Shown: positions 1 through 9,632, numbered from the stretch's first letter. The stretch is 64,000 bases of DNA from Massilia sp. Se16.2.3 (GCF_014171595.1 NZ_CP050451.1:4774001-4838000); one strand, 5' to 3'. The notes: a model not told the origin generated them from the letters alone. Numbers and translations are program-made.

Positions 1-2
1 TG

Positions 3-149
3 GCACCCGGCGAGCGCGCCGTCATCACCCTGCGCCCGGACCTGCGCAAGGTGGCACCGGGCAGCTATTTCGTCTCGGTCCTGCCCTCGCATCCCGACAC
101 CGGGCGCTCGATCGGCATGGGCCAGTACCACGTGGAAGCGAAGCTGTGA
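3..149 (+). CDS. C-terminal end of an unidentified protein (partial)
   Basis: The window opens inside this gene; the last 48 codons are visible and end in TGA. The peptide (APGERAVITLRPDLR... GQYHVEAKL) alternates hydrophobic and polar residues as in the final strands of a secreted beta-sandwich domain, with the turn PGSYFVSVLPSHPDTG. I do not recognise the family. The next gene's first plausible ATG lies 8 bases after this stop, so the two are probably co-transcribed, and this protein may work with the GH18-like hydrolase that follows. The N-terminus lies outside the window. Confidence 0.6.
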   Translation, partial: APGERAVITLRPDLRKVAPGSYFVSVLPSHPDTGRSIGMGQYHVEAKL

Positions 150-157
150 ACATGGCC

Positions 158-1097
158 ATGAAACGCTTCGCCGCGGCCCTGCTGGCCTGTGCCTGCACCC
201 CTGGCGCAGGCTGCCCCTGCCGCGCCTGCCGCCGCTACGGCGCCGCGCGCCATCTGGACCTGGGAAGAAGATTCCTATGACATGCTCGAGCAGCCCGCCG
301 CCGCCGGACGCGCCATCGACTTCCTGAAATCGAAATCGGTCGATACCGTGTTCCTGTATGCGGACGCCTTCGGCGGGCGCAACCTCATCGTGACGCAGCC
401 GCAGCTGTACCGGCGCCTGGTGCGGCGCCTGCACGCCTCCGGCATGAAAGCCTATGCCCTGCTCGGTTCGGGCTACCTGCACACCGAGCGCTACGTGCTG
501 CCCCAGCACCGCGCGCAGGCGCTGGCGATGCTGCAGCGGGTGCTCGACTACAACAAGAGCGCGGCGCCCGAGGAACGCTTCGACGGCATCAACGTCGACA
601 TCGAACCGCACATCCTGGCCGAATGGTCGACCCGCAAGATGGAGCTGCTGGCGCATTTCGTCGATTTGTCTGGCGCGCTGATGCGGGCGAAACACGCATC
701 CGGCCAGGATCTGCCGCTGGGACCGGCGATCCCCTTCTGGCTCGACGGCATCCTGCTTGACCACGGTGGCGAGAAAAAGCCCGTCAGCGAGCACGTGCAG
801 GACCTGTACGACTACGTGGCCCTGATGGACTACCGCGACCACGCACTCGGCGGCGACGGCATCGTCAGCCACGCGATGGACGAACTGGCCTACGCCGACA
901 AGGTCGGCAAGCGCGTGCTGATCGGCGTCGAGACGCTACCGAACAGCATCAAGAAGGTGTCGTTCGAGCACCTGAAGGAGGCCGACATGGAACGCGAACT
1001 GGGGCTGACGGCGCAGCAGGTCGGTGCCATGAAGCCCTTCGGCGGCTTCGTGATCCATCATTACGGGCAGTACCGCAGGTGGCTGGGGCTGGACTAA
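158..1097 (+). CDS. Secreted GH18-like TIM-barrel glycoside hydrolase (signal peptide frameshifted)
   Basis: An uninterrupted frame from a GTG at 189 to 1097 encodes 302 residues of alpha/beta-barrel character. Around residues 132-140 it carries DGINVDIEP, matching the DGxDxDxE catalytic signature of GH18 chitinase-like hydrolases. The substrate is unknown. The GTG start gives no signal peptide. In another frame, ATG 158 begins MKRFAAALLACAC, a typical signal-peptide start, and it runs into the main frame if one base of the C4 run at 198-201 is removed. I therefore place the true start at 158 with an extra C in the sequence. The alternative is a genuine GTG start at 189 giving a cytoplasmic protein. 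A repeat element begins at the stop codon. Confidence 0.65.
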
Positions 1098-1222
1098 AGT
1101 ACTCACCCAAAATAAATGTGTTGTTGGCTTCCATAACCGGCGCGTTGCTGCGTCGGCCCGCGTCCGCTTGCGGCGCAGTGCTCGCACTGCGGCGCTCTCG
1201 CCGTCTTGCACCGCATCCGGTT
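1096..1222 (+). repeat. Truncated copy 1 of a MITE-like palindromic element
   Basis: About 125 bases directly after the GH18-like gene are nearly identical to the left part of the element at 23614-23798. Shared segments include AGTACTCACCCAAAA-TAAATG, the palindrome GCAGTGCTCGCACTGC and CCGTCTTGCACCGCATCCG. This copy lacks the AACCGG/CCGGTT hairpin found in copy 2 and its right terminal inverted repeat. It stops at GGTTCT, where racemase-fragment sequence begins. As in copy 2, it starts at the TAA stop of the upstream gene. Confidence 0.75.
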
Positions 1223-1321
1223 CTACACGCCCCCCAGGCGCGCGGCCACCTCCTCGTTGATGAGGCGGTAGTATTCGGCCCGACTTTTTCAGCTCAGACC
1301 GCCGATGAGGCCGATGACCTG
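1223..1321 (-). pseudogene. Remnant of an aspartate/glutamate racemase 5' end
   Basis: Read on the minus strand, one frame gives QVIGLIGGLS, then TGA at 1294-1296, then KSRAEYYRLINEEVAARLGGV. This is the conserved N-terminus of the aspartate/glutamate racemase family (IGLIGGxSWxSTAEYYRxINE), with the conserved Trp codon changed to TGA. The start codon is not recognisable. The match ends after GGV, where a TAG is formed at the junction with the repeat element. Only about 32 codons survive of a gene of roughly 230. This is true decay, unlike the homopolymer frameshifts elsewhere in the window. The rest of 1098-1405 holds nothing else I can identify. Confidence 0.7.
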
Positions 1322-1405
1322 CGACGAAGCGGTGGGGACAGCGGCTGGCGGCATGCGGGCTCCTTCGGGGTCGTGGGTTGACCCCGCCAGTATGGTTCCC
1401 CCTCT

Positions 1406-1783
1406 TCAGTCGGCCACCACGTGCCACACCTCCTTGACCTTGTCGCCCTTGCGCTCGCCCGGCTTGGTGTCGTTGGCGAACAGGTAGAGGGGCTTGCCCT
1501 TGTAGGCGAGCTGCTTGCTGCCGTCCTCGCGCGTGACGACGGAATACGGCGCCGCCGCCGGCGTGCTGCCCGCGGGTACGGGCGGCCACATCTTCACGCA
1601 GCCGTCGTTGCAGGCGCTCTTGCCGGAGCCGGCCGTATCCTTGTCGAAGGTGTAGACGGTCATGCCGGCGGCATCGACGAGCACGCCGTCGGCCTTCTTC
1701 AGGGCGGACTGCGCACCCGCCGCGGTGGCGGCCAGCAGGAGCACGGCGCCGAGCAGCGCAGGGACAGGGTGGAACGCTTTCAT
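1406..1783 (-). CDS. Secreted COG4315-type repeat lipoprotein-like protein
   Basis: 125 residues. A Sec signal peptide (hydrophobic core LLGAVLLLAATAAG, cleavage after GAQS) precedes two copies of the 'secreted repeat of unknown function' motif: MTVYTFDKDTAGSGKSACNDGC..WPP and KPLYLFANDTKPG. The Y-x-[FWY]-x-x-D core and the CxxxC pair are the hallmarks of this periplasmic family, whose function is unknown. Length is normal for a two-repeat member. No cysteine sits at the cleavage site, so it is probably soluble rather than lipidated. It stands alone, convergent with the upstream GH18-like gene and divergent from the hybrid kinase. Confidence 0.85.
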   Translation of the reverse strand: MKAFHPVPALLGAVLLLAATAAGAQSALKKADGVLVDAAGMTVYTFDKDTAGSGKSACNDGCVKMWPPVPAGSTPAAAPYSVVTREDGSKQLAYKGKPLYLFANDTKPGERKGDKVKEVWHVVAD

Positions 1784-1961
1784 GGCAATCTCCCGGGGAT
1801 GGTCCTGGGCTGAGTATAGACCTGGACAGTGTGCCCATTGCCGTGCGCGCGCCGTATGCGCAGATAAACAACACCCTTGTGCGTTGCCTGCTGTTCATGT
1901 TTTGAAAGCCATGTCCCGGATACACGGTACGCGGCGCCATTTCTGGCGGGAGCCAGGGATA

Positions 1962-4564
1962 ATGGTGGCCTACCACACCTGCGCGCGTCTCACGATGATC
2001 TCCGCTCCCCTGTTCAGCCGCGCCGATGCCTTTCGCCAGCGCCTTGCCGACCACGACTGGGCGGCATCGGTGCTCGGCCCTGTCGACACCTGGCCGCTGG
2101 CCATCCGTACCGTGGTGCGCCTGATGCTCGATGCCAAGCATCCGATGTTCGTCTTCTGGGGACCTCGGCTGGGCTTGCTGTACAACGAGGCCTATACCGA
2201 CTTCCTGCAGGACAAGCATCCCGCCGCCATCGGCCAGCCCTTTTCCCGGGTATGGCCGGAAATCTGGCCGGCACTGTCGCCCCTGATCGCGCGCGCCCTG
2301 GCGGGTGAATCGATTTATGTCGAGGACATGCCTTTCGTCATGTTCAGGAATGGCCGGGACGAGCAGACCTGGTTCACGTTCTCTTATTCGCCGATCTACG
2401 ACGACGGCGGCCGCATCGTCGGCCTGTACGGCACCGGCGTCGACACCACGGCCAGGGTCACGACCGAGCGCCGCCTCGCCTTCCAGGTGCGCCTGGGCGA
2501 CGAGCTGCGGGACCTGGCCGATCCCTACGCGATCTGTGCGCGCACGGCTGCCCTGCTGCGCGCCGAGCTCGCTGCCAGCCGCGTCGTGTTCAGCGAAATC
2601 GCGGCCGACGGCGAACACGGGATCTTGCACTCGAATGCGCTCGATGGCGCCTTGCCCGGGCTGACCGGCAGTGTCGCGGCGGACGACTTTGGCGACGCGG
2701 TGTTGCCGACGCTGCGCAGCGGCGAGGCCAGGGTGCACAACGACATCGTGGCCGAACTCGGCGCGCGCGACCCGCGGGCCGCGGCGCGTTTCGTCCAGGC
2801 CGGGATCAAGGCCGAATTGAGCGTGCCGGTGATGCGCAACGGACAGCTCAGCAGCGTCCTGGTCGTGCACGGGACAAGGCGCGTGCCTGGGCCCCGCACG
2901 AGATCACCCCGGTGCAGGACATTGCCGAGCGCAGTTGGAGCGCCGTCGAGCGCGCCCGTACCGAGGCGCGCCTGCAGGACGCCCGGATGCAACTGGAACA
3001 GCTACTGGGCGAGCGCACGGCCGAGCGCGACCGCATCTGGGACATCGCCCAGGATATCCTCGCCATCGCCAGCACGGACGGCTATTTCCTGGCCTGCAAT
3101 CCGGCCCTGACGCGCATGCTCGGCTGGACCGAAGCCGAACTGCGGTCCACGCCGTTCACGGCCTTTGCCCATCCCGAGCAGCTGGCGGAACTGGGTGCCG
3201 TCCTGGCACGCCTCGTCGCCGGCGAGACCGTCAATCAGTACGAGATCCGCAGCCGCCACAAGGACGGCTCCTACCGCTGGCTGTCCTGGACGGTGGTGCC
3301 GCAGGGCCCGACCCTGTACATGGCCGGGCGCGACGTCAGCGAGGCCCGGGCCCAGCAGGAAGCCTTGCGGCAGGCCGAGGAAGCGCTGCGCCAGGCGCAG
3401 AAGATGGAAGCGATCGGCCAGCTGACCGGCGGCGTCGCCCACGACTTCAACAACATGCTGGCCGGTATCGTCGGCAACCTGCAGCTGGCGAGCCTGCACC
3501 TGAAAGCCGGCAGGACCGAACAGATCGCGCGCTACCTCGAAGGCGCCGAAAGAACGGTCGATCGCGCCGCCACGCTGACGCATCGGCTGCTGGCATTTTC
3601 GCGGCGCCAGACGCTCGATCCGCGGCCCACCGATGTCGAGCAGCTGGTCGATTCGATGCTGGACCTGATGACGCGCACCGTCGGGCCGGCCATCGGCATC
3701 GAAGTCGCGTACGGGAGCGCTTTCCGCAGTACGTATTGCGACGCCAACCAGCTGGAAAACGCACTCCTGAACCTGGCCATCAACGCGCGCGACGCCATGC
3801 CCGGCGGCGGCCGCCTCCTGATCCGCACGAGCGATATCGCGGCCACGGCAAGCGGCGGCGCCGAGGGGCAGGACTTCGTGCGCATCAGCATTGCCGACAA
3901 CGGCAGCGGCATGCCGCCCGAGGTGGCGGGGCGCGCCTTCGAACCCTTCTTCACGACCAAGCCGCTCGGGCAAGGCACCGGCCTGGGCCTGTCGATGGTG
4001 TTCGGCTTCGTCAGCCAGAGCGGCGGCCGGGTGCACCTGGACTCCACGCCGGGCGCCGGCACGACAATACACCTCGACCTGCCGCGCCACCACGGCAGCG
4101 TTGTCGCCGCTGCGCCACTGCCCGCCCTGGCGACCCCGGGGCCGGCACCGCGCGCCACCATCCTGCTGGTGGACGACGAAACGGCGCTGCGTGAAGTCCT
4201 TGCCGAGCTCCTGCGCGGCGCCGGCCACGAGGTGGTCGAAGCGGAGGACGGCCCGGCCGCGCTGGCGCAGCTGGCAAGGATGAGGGAAACGCTGGCGGAG
4301 ATCGACCTGCTCGTCACCGACGTCGGCCTGCCCGGCATGAACGGGCGCCAGCTGGCCGACGCTGTGCGCGAGACCGCGCCCGCCACCGCGGTGCTGTTCA
4401 TTACCGGCTACGCCGAGTCGACCCCGGGCAAGGACTTCCTCGATCCCGGCATGCACATCATGGTCAAGCCCTTCCACCTCGATGCGTTCGCGGCCAGGGT
4501 GGCGGCGCTGGTCGGCGAGCAGCGCCAGGCCGCGCCGGCGGGCACGGCGCAGGATCGCCTGTAG
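1962..4564 (+). CDS. PAS-GAF-PAS hybrid sensor histidine kinase (one frameshift)
   Basis: About 867 residues with no membrane segments, so a cytoplasmic sensor kinase. Order: PAS-like domain (about 25-160), GAF (about 165-320), PAS with [17 protein letters not shown] (about 357-480), HisKA with H-box GGVAHDFNN (about 490), HATPase_c ([30 protein letters not shown]) and a C-terminal receiver ([23 protein letters not shown]). The frame breaks at GGG 2871-2873. Adding one G restores [18 protein letters not shown], the expected end of the GAF domain, so a missing homopolymer base is likely. ATG 1962 has AGGGA six bases upstream; ATG 1995 is an alternative start. No cognate regulator gene is adjacent. 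Confidence 0.85.
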
Positions 4565-4642
4565 CAGCGCCTGCTCAGGATTGCAGGATCCCGAAGTGGC
4601 CGCGCCTGCGCTGCCCGGACCTTCGGGATCGCACCGCAGGCA

Positions 4643-5296
4643 TTACAGGAAAGTGAAAACCTGTTCCTGCGGCAGGCGCGACTTCGGCAGCCTGGCATTG
4701 AAGTCGCCCTCGGCGTGGTAGCCGACACTCAGCAGCGCCAGGCTCGACAAGCCCTGCTCGTGCAAGCCCAGTTCCGCATCCAGGGCGGCCACGTCGATGC
4801 CTTCCATTGGCGTCGTATCCACGCCCAGCGCCGCGGCGGCCAGCATGGCCTGGCCCAGCGCGATATACACCTGCTTCTCGTACCACTGCGGCAGGTCCTT
4901 GTAGGTGTAGCGGTGCAGGTTGGTGAAGTGCAGGCGGCCCTTGGCGCCACCGGCTTTGGCGGCTTCGTCGGCATAGCGGCCGTCGCGGTCTTCCTGCTCG
5001 AGCAGGCGGTCGAGGTGGCCGCCTTCGGCGTCGACGCGGGTGCAGAACAGGATCACGTGCGAGGCATCGCGAACCTTCCCTTCATTGAAGCTGTAGCCGC
5101 CCTGCACACCCTTGGCCAGGCGCGCCTTGCCTTCCGGGGAACTGGCGACGATGAAGTGCCATGGCTGGGAGTTGACCGACGAGGGGCTGTTGCGCAGCAC
5201 TTCATAGATCTGCTGCATGGTCTCTTCCGGGACCTGGCGAGTCGGGTCGTAGGCCTTGGCCGTATAACGTTGTCGGGATGCTTTGACGATGTCCAT
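4643..5296 (-). CDS. nfsB: Oxygen-insensitive NAD(P)H nitroreductase, NfsB family
   Basis: 217 residues, normal for NfsB. The N-terminus (SRQRYTAKAYDPTRQ..E), the FMN-contacting NSPSSVNSQPWHFIV segment and the C-terminal PMEGID and LLSVGYHAEGDFN blocks all match NfsB/FRase I-type flavin reductases. These FMN enzymes reduce nitroaromatics, quinones and flavins with NAD(P)H in the cytoplasm. The start at 5296 is chosen because AAGGA lies five bases upstream on the minus strand and the family begins MDIVxxxxxRYTAKAY; the upstream in-frame ATG would add 20 unrelated residues. The gene appears monocistronic. Confidence 0.92.
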   Translation of the reverse strand: MDIVKASRQRYTAKAYDPTRQVPEETMQQIYEVLRNSPSSVNSQPWHFIVASSPEGKARLAKGVQGGYSFNEGKVRDASHVILFCTRVDAEGGHLDRLLEQEDRDGRYADEAAKAGGAKGRLHFTNLHRYTYKDLPQWYEKQVYIALGQAMLAAAALGVDTTPMEGIDVAALDAELGLHEQGLSSLALLSVGYHAEGDFNARLPKSRLPQEQVFTFL

Positions 5297-5395
5297 GGAT
5301 TCCTTGTGTTCGGATGAAGCCTGTTGAAGCAATCGCTCAACAATGCTTAACCGCACATTATTACAGGAAGCCGCAATTCGCGTGCGGAGCCGGCA

Positions 5396-6700
5396 CTATT
5401 CCTTGCGTACTTTGCTGTTTGCGTACACCCAGGTGTATTCAGCGCCAAACAGGAAAATCTGCGCGGAATAATAGAACCAGGCGACGAGAATCACGAACGA
5501 GCCGGCCGCGCCGAAGCCCGAGGCCACGCTCGATTTCGCCAGGTACAAGCCGATCAAGGACTTGCCTACGTTGAAGAGCAAGGCTGTTACCGCGGATCCC
5601 ATCCAGACGTCGTGCCAGGAGATCTTCGCGGTCGGCATGATCTTGTAGATCATCGCAAACAGCACGGTGAAGAGGGCAAACGACGCGATGAAGTTCAATA
5701 CGGATGCCAACACGCTTTCCGCTGCGCCGCCCCCGCCCAGCCATTCGCCCGTCGCTGCCAGTGCCGCGCTGACGACGAGCGAAATCATCAGCATGAAAGC
5801 GAATCCAAGAACCAGTCCGAAGGACAATACCCGGCTGCGCAACCAACCCCAGATGCCCGACGGTTTCGCTTTCGCCGGCACCCGCCAGATGCGGTCCAGG
5901 TCAGTTTGCAGCTCGGCGAAAATCGCCGTTGCGCCCAGCAGCAAAAGAAAGCCGCCAACGATACTGGCGACGATTCCAGTAGATGGTTCACGCGCAGCTT
6001 TCAGCAAGCCCTGCACAGCGGTCGCCCCTTCCTGACCCATGATGCCTTGCAGCTGCGCGATGATGGCGCCTTCCGCAGCATCCTGTCCAAATACCATCCC
6101 GGCAATCGCGATGATGAGAACCAGTAACGGTGCCAGGGAAAACAGCGTGTAGTACGACAGTGCTGCCCCCATGCTCGGCGCGTAATCATCGATCCATGCG
6201 TTTGCCGCAGCCTTGAATATTTGCCACTCCCTGCCGATCCAGCTTGTCGAGGTGTGCTCGAATTGCGGGAGCGCAGGCGTGCTGATGGCTGGTTCCGCGT
6301 CCTTCGCATCGGGTTTGGCGTCCTGTGAAGGTTTGCCGTCCTGTGAATGCGTCGGAAAATAATCTCTTTCTTTCTGCACCGCGGCGGGTGTGTCGACGCT
6401 GGCATTGTTCCTGGCCGAAGCGAGAGACGCCAGCAGGGAGACAAGCACACCACCCGCCTTCAGAAAATCGCCGTTATCGTGGCTGCGTACTGGTACAAAC
6501 TTCGTTACAGGCTTTTTCTTGCGTTTGAAGACCGCATAGCCCGCCGCGGCGATGCCCAGTACGGCGGCGCCGCGCACATAGGGAGAGGAAAACGCGTCCG
6601 AAGCCCTGGATTTCAACACCTCGAACTGTGCATTCATTGTCGACTCGGGAGCAGCTACGCTGGCTTCGGCTTCATGCGTTTCGTGAGCGGTAGTGGTCAT
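5396..6700 (-). CDS. YihY/BrkB family inner-membrane protein
   Basis: 434 residues. The C-terminal half (from about residue 150) is the YihY/BrkB domain: ANAWIDDYAPSMGAALSYYTLFSLAPLLVLI followed by five further hydrophobic helices, ending near SAQIFLFGAEYTWVYANSK. The N-terminal region carries a short hydrophobic helix (VRGAAVLGIAAAGYAVF), a Lys-rich patch KRKKKP and a low-complexity linker, which resembles proteins with a membrane-anchored stress domain. The family was once annotated as ribonuclease BN, which is not supported; its role remains uncertain. ATG 6700 is preceded by GAGGA. The 263 bases up to the next gene (6701-6963) hold no gene I can support. Confidence 0.85.
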   Translation of the reverse strand: MTTTAHETHEAEASVAAPESTMNAQFEVLKSRASDAFSSPYVRGAAVLGIAAAGYAVFKRKKKPVTKFVPVRSHDNGDFLKAGGVLVSLLASLASARNNASVDTPAAVQKERDYFPTHSQDGKPSQDAKPDAKDAEPAISTPALPQFEHTSTSWIGREWQIFKAAANAWIDDYAPSMGAALSYYTLFSLAPLLVLIIAIAGMVFGQDAAEGAIIAQLQGIMGQEGATAVQGLLKAAREPSTGIVASIVGGFLLLLGATAIFAELQTDLDRIWRVPAKAKPSGIWGWLRSRVLSFGLVLGFAFMLMISLVVSAALAATGEWLGGGGAAESVLASVLNFIASFALFTVLFAMIYKIMPTAKISWHDVWMGSAVTALLFNVGKSLIGLYLAKSSVASGFGAAGSFVILVAWFYYSAQIFLFGAEYTWVYANSKVRKE

Positions 6701-6963
6701 ATTGTCCTCATGTGGTCGATATCCGTGCCAGGCCGCCTTGGCGTGACGGCAAAATGGCGCGTTTCTTCGATTTCTTTGCTTCGTTGGCTGACTGTTTCGG
6801 TGGCCTGCCCACCGTAAGCCTTCCATCGGTAAGTTTCAGTACGGTGACTCACCATCTGCAGAAGCAAAAGAGGATTGATGCAGCTGAAAGTGCCACGGCC
6901 TTACCGAGGCCGCATTATTCAAGAACTGCAGCCCAGAAAACCTGTTTCGTCCCAGCGTAGACT

Positions 6964-8700
6964 TCAAGATACACTCCTGGATGCGTAGGGCCGCAGCGCA
7001 TCCATCAGAGCAGCGACATTGCCTGCTGGGACGATAGTCAAGTTCGGCTGGGGCAACAGGCCACAAGCCGGCGTTGCAATGACGGGAATCCCAGCGTCGA
7101 GCGCCGTCAGTAATAGCGTGGGCCGGACTTGAACCCACGCAGGCAGCACCAGGACAGCGGCGTCGGCCATCGTCCCCATCCGCACCTCCACTCCCTCCCA
7201 GAAGTCGGACGACTCCAGCACAGGTCCCATCAAGGTAAGGGGCAGCCCCAGTTCGCGTACGCAGGCACGCAAGTCGTAGGCGCCTTTGCGGCCAAGCGTA
7301 GGTGCCGGGAACACGACATGTTGCCCCGGGGATGTGCGGGCCGGGACCGGCCGTGCCCAGTAAAGCCGGACCGTCTGTGCAAACGCGGCGGCAACCTCGG
7401 AATGCGGGGTCAGGATCTGCCCTGCCTTTTGCAAGGCCTGCATCTCGCTTGCCGCCAGTGCCGATGGCGCGCGAAAATCGCCCAGTGTCGTACTCTCGGG
7501 ATGGCGCGCATGGGCGTCGTCGAGCACCGTGTGCAGTGCAGAAATGGTAGGCCCTGTCATCAGGACGTCGAAGCTTCGCCCTTGCAGCGCCCCCGTCTCC
7601 CACACGTAAGGCAGCAAGTCTTGTGAGACCACCACATGTTCGTCGAGGTAGGTGAGCGATTCCACGTAGCGGTGCGCCAGCCGCTTGCGAAACGCCAGCG
7701 CCGACATCTGGCGCGCCGCTCCCTGGTTCGACAAGCGACGGGACACCAGCGAGCGCCACAGTGCCAGCATCGGGAAGGTGGCGACCTTTCCGAAACCCTC
7801 GGTATGCCAGGCGTACTGTGGCCGGCCGTGCCGACGACCGTCCAGGGGCAGCATCAGCGTATCGCGAGGGCCTTTACGGGTCGCGATCCAGGCATCGAAC
7901 TCCGGCCACAGCGCATCGACCATGAAGACGGTCCGGTGCGCCGCAGTCGCCGGCCTCGCGGCGGCCTGGCGAAAGCACGCCGTCTCGCCGCAGCTGTGGC
8001 AGCTTCGTGGTACCGGCATTTTCGGCGCGAAGGCAATGGATGCGATGGAAACGGCGCTTTTCGCCGGCACCGCGCGGGGTGAATGTTTGAGGATTCGCAC
8101 ACGCAGCTGCCCGTCTTCAATCCGCGCCGAGATCCCAAACGCTTCGGCGGAGCGGAAACGCAGGTCGACATAATTCCAGAACACGGTCGCATCGCGCCCG
8201 CTCTGCGCGGCTGAGCCGGGAATGACGCGGGAGTGCGCGTGGCGTTCGACGATATCGAGCCCGGCGTCGAGCGCAGCCTGATACAAGGCGTTCGACAACT
8301 GGCACAGCCCTCCGCCCACGGCCGGGATGATGCATCCTTCGCGCAGCTCTCGGCCTTCGACGTAGCCCCGGCCACGCCGCGCCTGTCCGACCTGCTTCCA
8401 GAAGCTCAATAGCTGGCCCGCCGGCACGTGCACGCCATCGATGGAGCGAAGCGCCACACGCAAGTTCTGGATTTTGCCGAGTACCAGCGCACGGTGCTCA
8501 TCGGCACCGACAGTGTCGAGGACCGAGATCGCTTCGCTCCATACATGCGGCAGCGGGGCACCTGATGACCACCGCTTCAGGTCCCGCTTGAACGCGTCGG
8601 CGATCCATCGCCGCAGACGCAGCAGCGCCACCTTGCACCCGAATACGGCAGCATCGGCGCGGGTTGGTAGGCGCACTGCGCTGTCACTAGTGGTGTCCAT
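6964..8700 (-). CDS. VanW-domain protein fused to a glycosyltransferase-like domain
   Basis: 578 residues. The N-terminal half (about 55-245) is a VanW domain, with the hallmark GGGLCQLSNALYQAALDAGL and the W-KQVG-ARRGRGYVEGRE block. The C-terminal half (about 310-575) is unrelated to VanW. It has Rossmann-like character and ends with LDAGIPVIATPACGLLPQ, reminiscent of the donor-site loop of GT-B glycosyltransferases, plus PAPTLGRKGAYDLR. A cysteine-rich stretch (CHSCGETACF) lies between them. VanW proteins are envelope-linked and of unknown activity. No signal peptide is evident. The start at 8700 is the first ATG before the conserved region; its ribosome site is weak, so start confidence is modest. 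Separated by 62 bases from the upstream membrane gene on the same strand. Confidence 0.75.
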   Translation of the reverse strand: MDTTSDSAVRLPTRADAAVFGCKVALLRLRRWIADAFKRDLKRWSSGAPLPHVWSEAISVLDTVGADEHRALVLGKIQNLRVALRSIDGVHVPAGQLLSFWKQVGQARRGRGYVEGRELREGCIIPAVGGGLCQLSNALYQAALDAGLDIVERHAHSRVIPGSAAQSGRDATVFWNYVDLRFRSAEAFGISARIEDGQLRVRILKHSPRAVPAKSAVSIASIAFAPKMPVPRSCHSCGETACFRQAAARPATAAHRTVFMVDALWPEFDAWIATRKGPRDTLMLPLDGRRHGRPQYAWHTEGFGKVATFPMLALWRSLVSRRLSNQGAARQMSALAFRKRLAHRYVESLTYLDEHVVVSQDLLPYVWETGALQGRSFDVLMTGPTISALHTVLDDAHARHPESTTLGDFRAPSALAASEMQALQKAGQILTPHSEVAAAFAQTVRLYWARPVPARTSPGQHVVFPAPTLGRKGAYDLRACVRELGLPLTLMGPVLESSDFWEGVEVRMGTMADAAVLVLPAWVQVRPTLLLTALDAGIPVIATPACGLLPQPNLTIVPAGNVAALMDALRPYASRSVS

Positions 8701-8762
8701 CGTTAATAGTGTCTCTCGAGCTCGTTTGTTTGCAGAGCGCTTGCGCGCTGCGGCTTCGTCCT

Positions 8763-9242
8763 TCACCAATCGTCCGCATAAGTGCCTGGAACGATGATCC
8801 TGAGTGCGCGGCTTTTGAGGCTGATGGCAAGGCATTTATCCTCAATGCCTTTGATTTGATCCCAGTTATCGTCGTTGATCAACACCAGCCTTTCAACCTC
8901 GTCCATGTCGATCCTGGAGGCATAGCGGCGCGCACGGATCGACAGCGTTGAAGCGTCAAGACTGACCGTCCATGGCACGCGTGGTGTCGAGATCAGCCCC
9001 TGGGCGTTCAGGCCCAGCATCTGCGCGGCGTACGCAAGCCCAATACCACCTGTCGAGCCGACGTAAAACAGGATGACGACGATTCTCCAAAAGATGTTAT
9101 CGGACCCGCGCAAATCCGACTGCTCAGGCCAGGTGATGGCGATCGCACCGAACACGAACGCCACAATCACCGCCACTGGGATCAGCCGTACGGCTAACTG
9201 GATGGTGGCAAACCTGATCGGAGATATGAGCGTCGTTGACAT
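8763..9242 (-). CDS. Two-helix membrane protein of unknown function
   Basis: 159 residues. Two hydrophobic helices (about 17-38, LAVRLIPVAVIVAFVFGAIAI, and about 52-76, IVVILFYVGSTGGIGLAYAAQML) precede a C-terminal cytoplasmic part of about 75 residues rich in beta-prone segments (VSLDASTLSIRARRYASRIDMDEVERLVLI). The last part resembles the small PH-like domains of YcxB-type membrane proteins, but that is only a topology impression. It lies upstream of the VanW fusion gene on the same strand and may be co-transcribed with it. I do not recognise the family. Confidence 0.7.
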   Translation of the reverse strand: MSTTLISPIRFATIQLAVRLIPVAVIVAFVFGAIAITWPEQSDLRGSDNIFWRIVVILFYVGSTGGIGLAYAAQMLGLNAQGLISTPRVPWTVSLDASTLSIRARRYASRIDMDEVERLVLINDDNWDQIKGIEDKCLAISLKSRALRIIVPGTYADDW

Positions 9243-9395
9243 GCAGCTTGTTTTGAGGTGACGGGTATTGCAGTCAAAATGCGACTGCCGAGCCCTGCAG
9301 TAGACATACCCCGGTACCCGTCCGCCAAAATCATTGTCCGAAAATTGGAGGTTGAGAGCGCCTGACGAAGTCGCGAAAGCGACATGATCGCGTGA

Positions 9396-9479
9396 CCGAT
9401 CACGGACGTTCGGAATAGCTCAGTGTAAGGTGTTGTTGCTGTATGTACAAGCAAGGGGTTGTGCTAGGCGCTCTGCGCC
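9396..9479. repeat. Dispersed repeat, copy A (partner at 55414-55496)
   Basis: About 80 bases of recognisable similarity with 55414-55496. The 17-base core CGGAATAGCTCAGTGTA is identical, followed by a T/G-rich segment, ACAAGCAAG and GCT-GG-CG--CTGCG. Both copies lie in non-coding gaps. The core resembles the first 15 bases of a tRNA-Gly (GGGAATAGCTCAGT), but no cloverleaf follows. The rest of the gap 9243-9676 holds no gene I can support. Confidence 0.5.
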
Positions 9480-9632
9480 GATTTCCTCCTGCTGCACGCG
9501 CCGCATATTTACTTGTTTTTGTTTGGCCGGTCTGCATGATGTGCGCTGCTGCACAGCAGGATCGGGCCGTAGCCCCCCGGTTCCGTGGCACGCCTGCCAG
9601 CAACAGATCCGCAACAAACATGCATCAACCCC

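Noticed and set aside
936..2870. Very long open frame (644 codons) on the minus strand
   Set aside because: It runs antisense through the kinase and the COG4315-type gene, lacks any family motif and is Arg/His/Gly-rich, as expected for GC-rich antisense frames.
3002..4477. 491-codon minus-strand open frame
   Set aside because: Antisense to the hybrid kinase, whose motifs are unmistakable.
9410..9485. Possible tRNA-Gly gene
   Set aside because: Only the first 15 bases resemble a tRNA; there is no anticodon stem, T-loop or CCA-matching acceptor strand.
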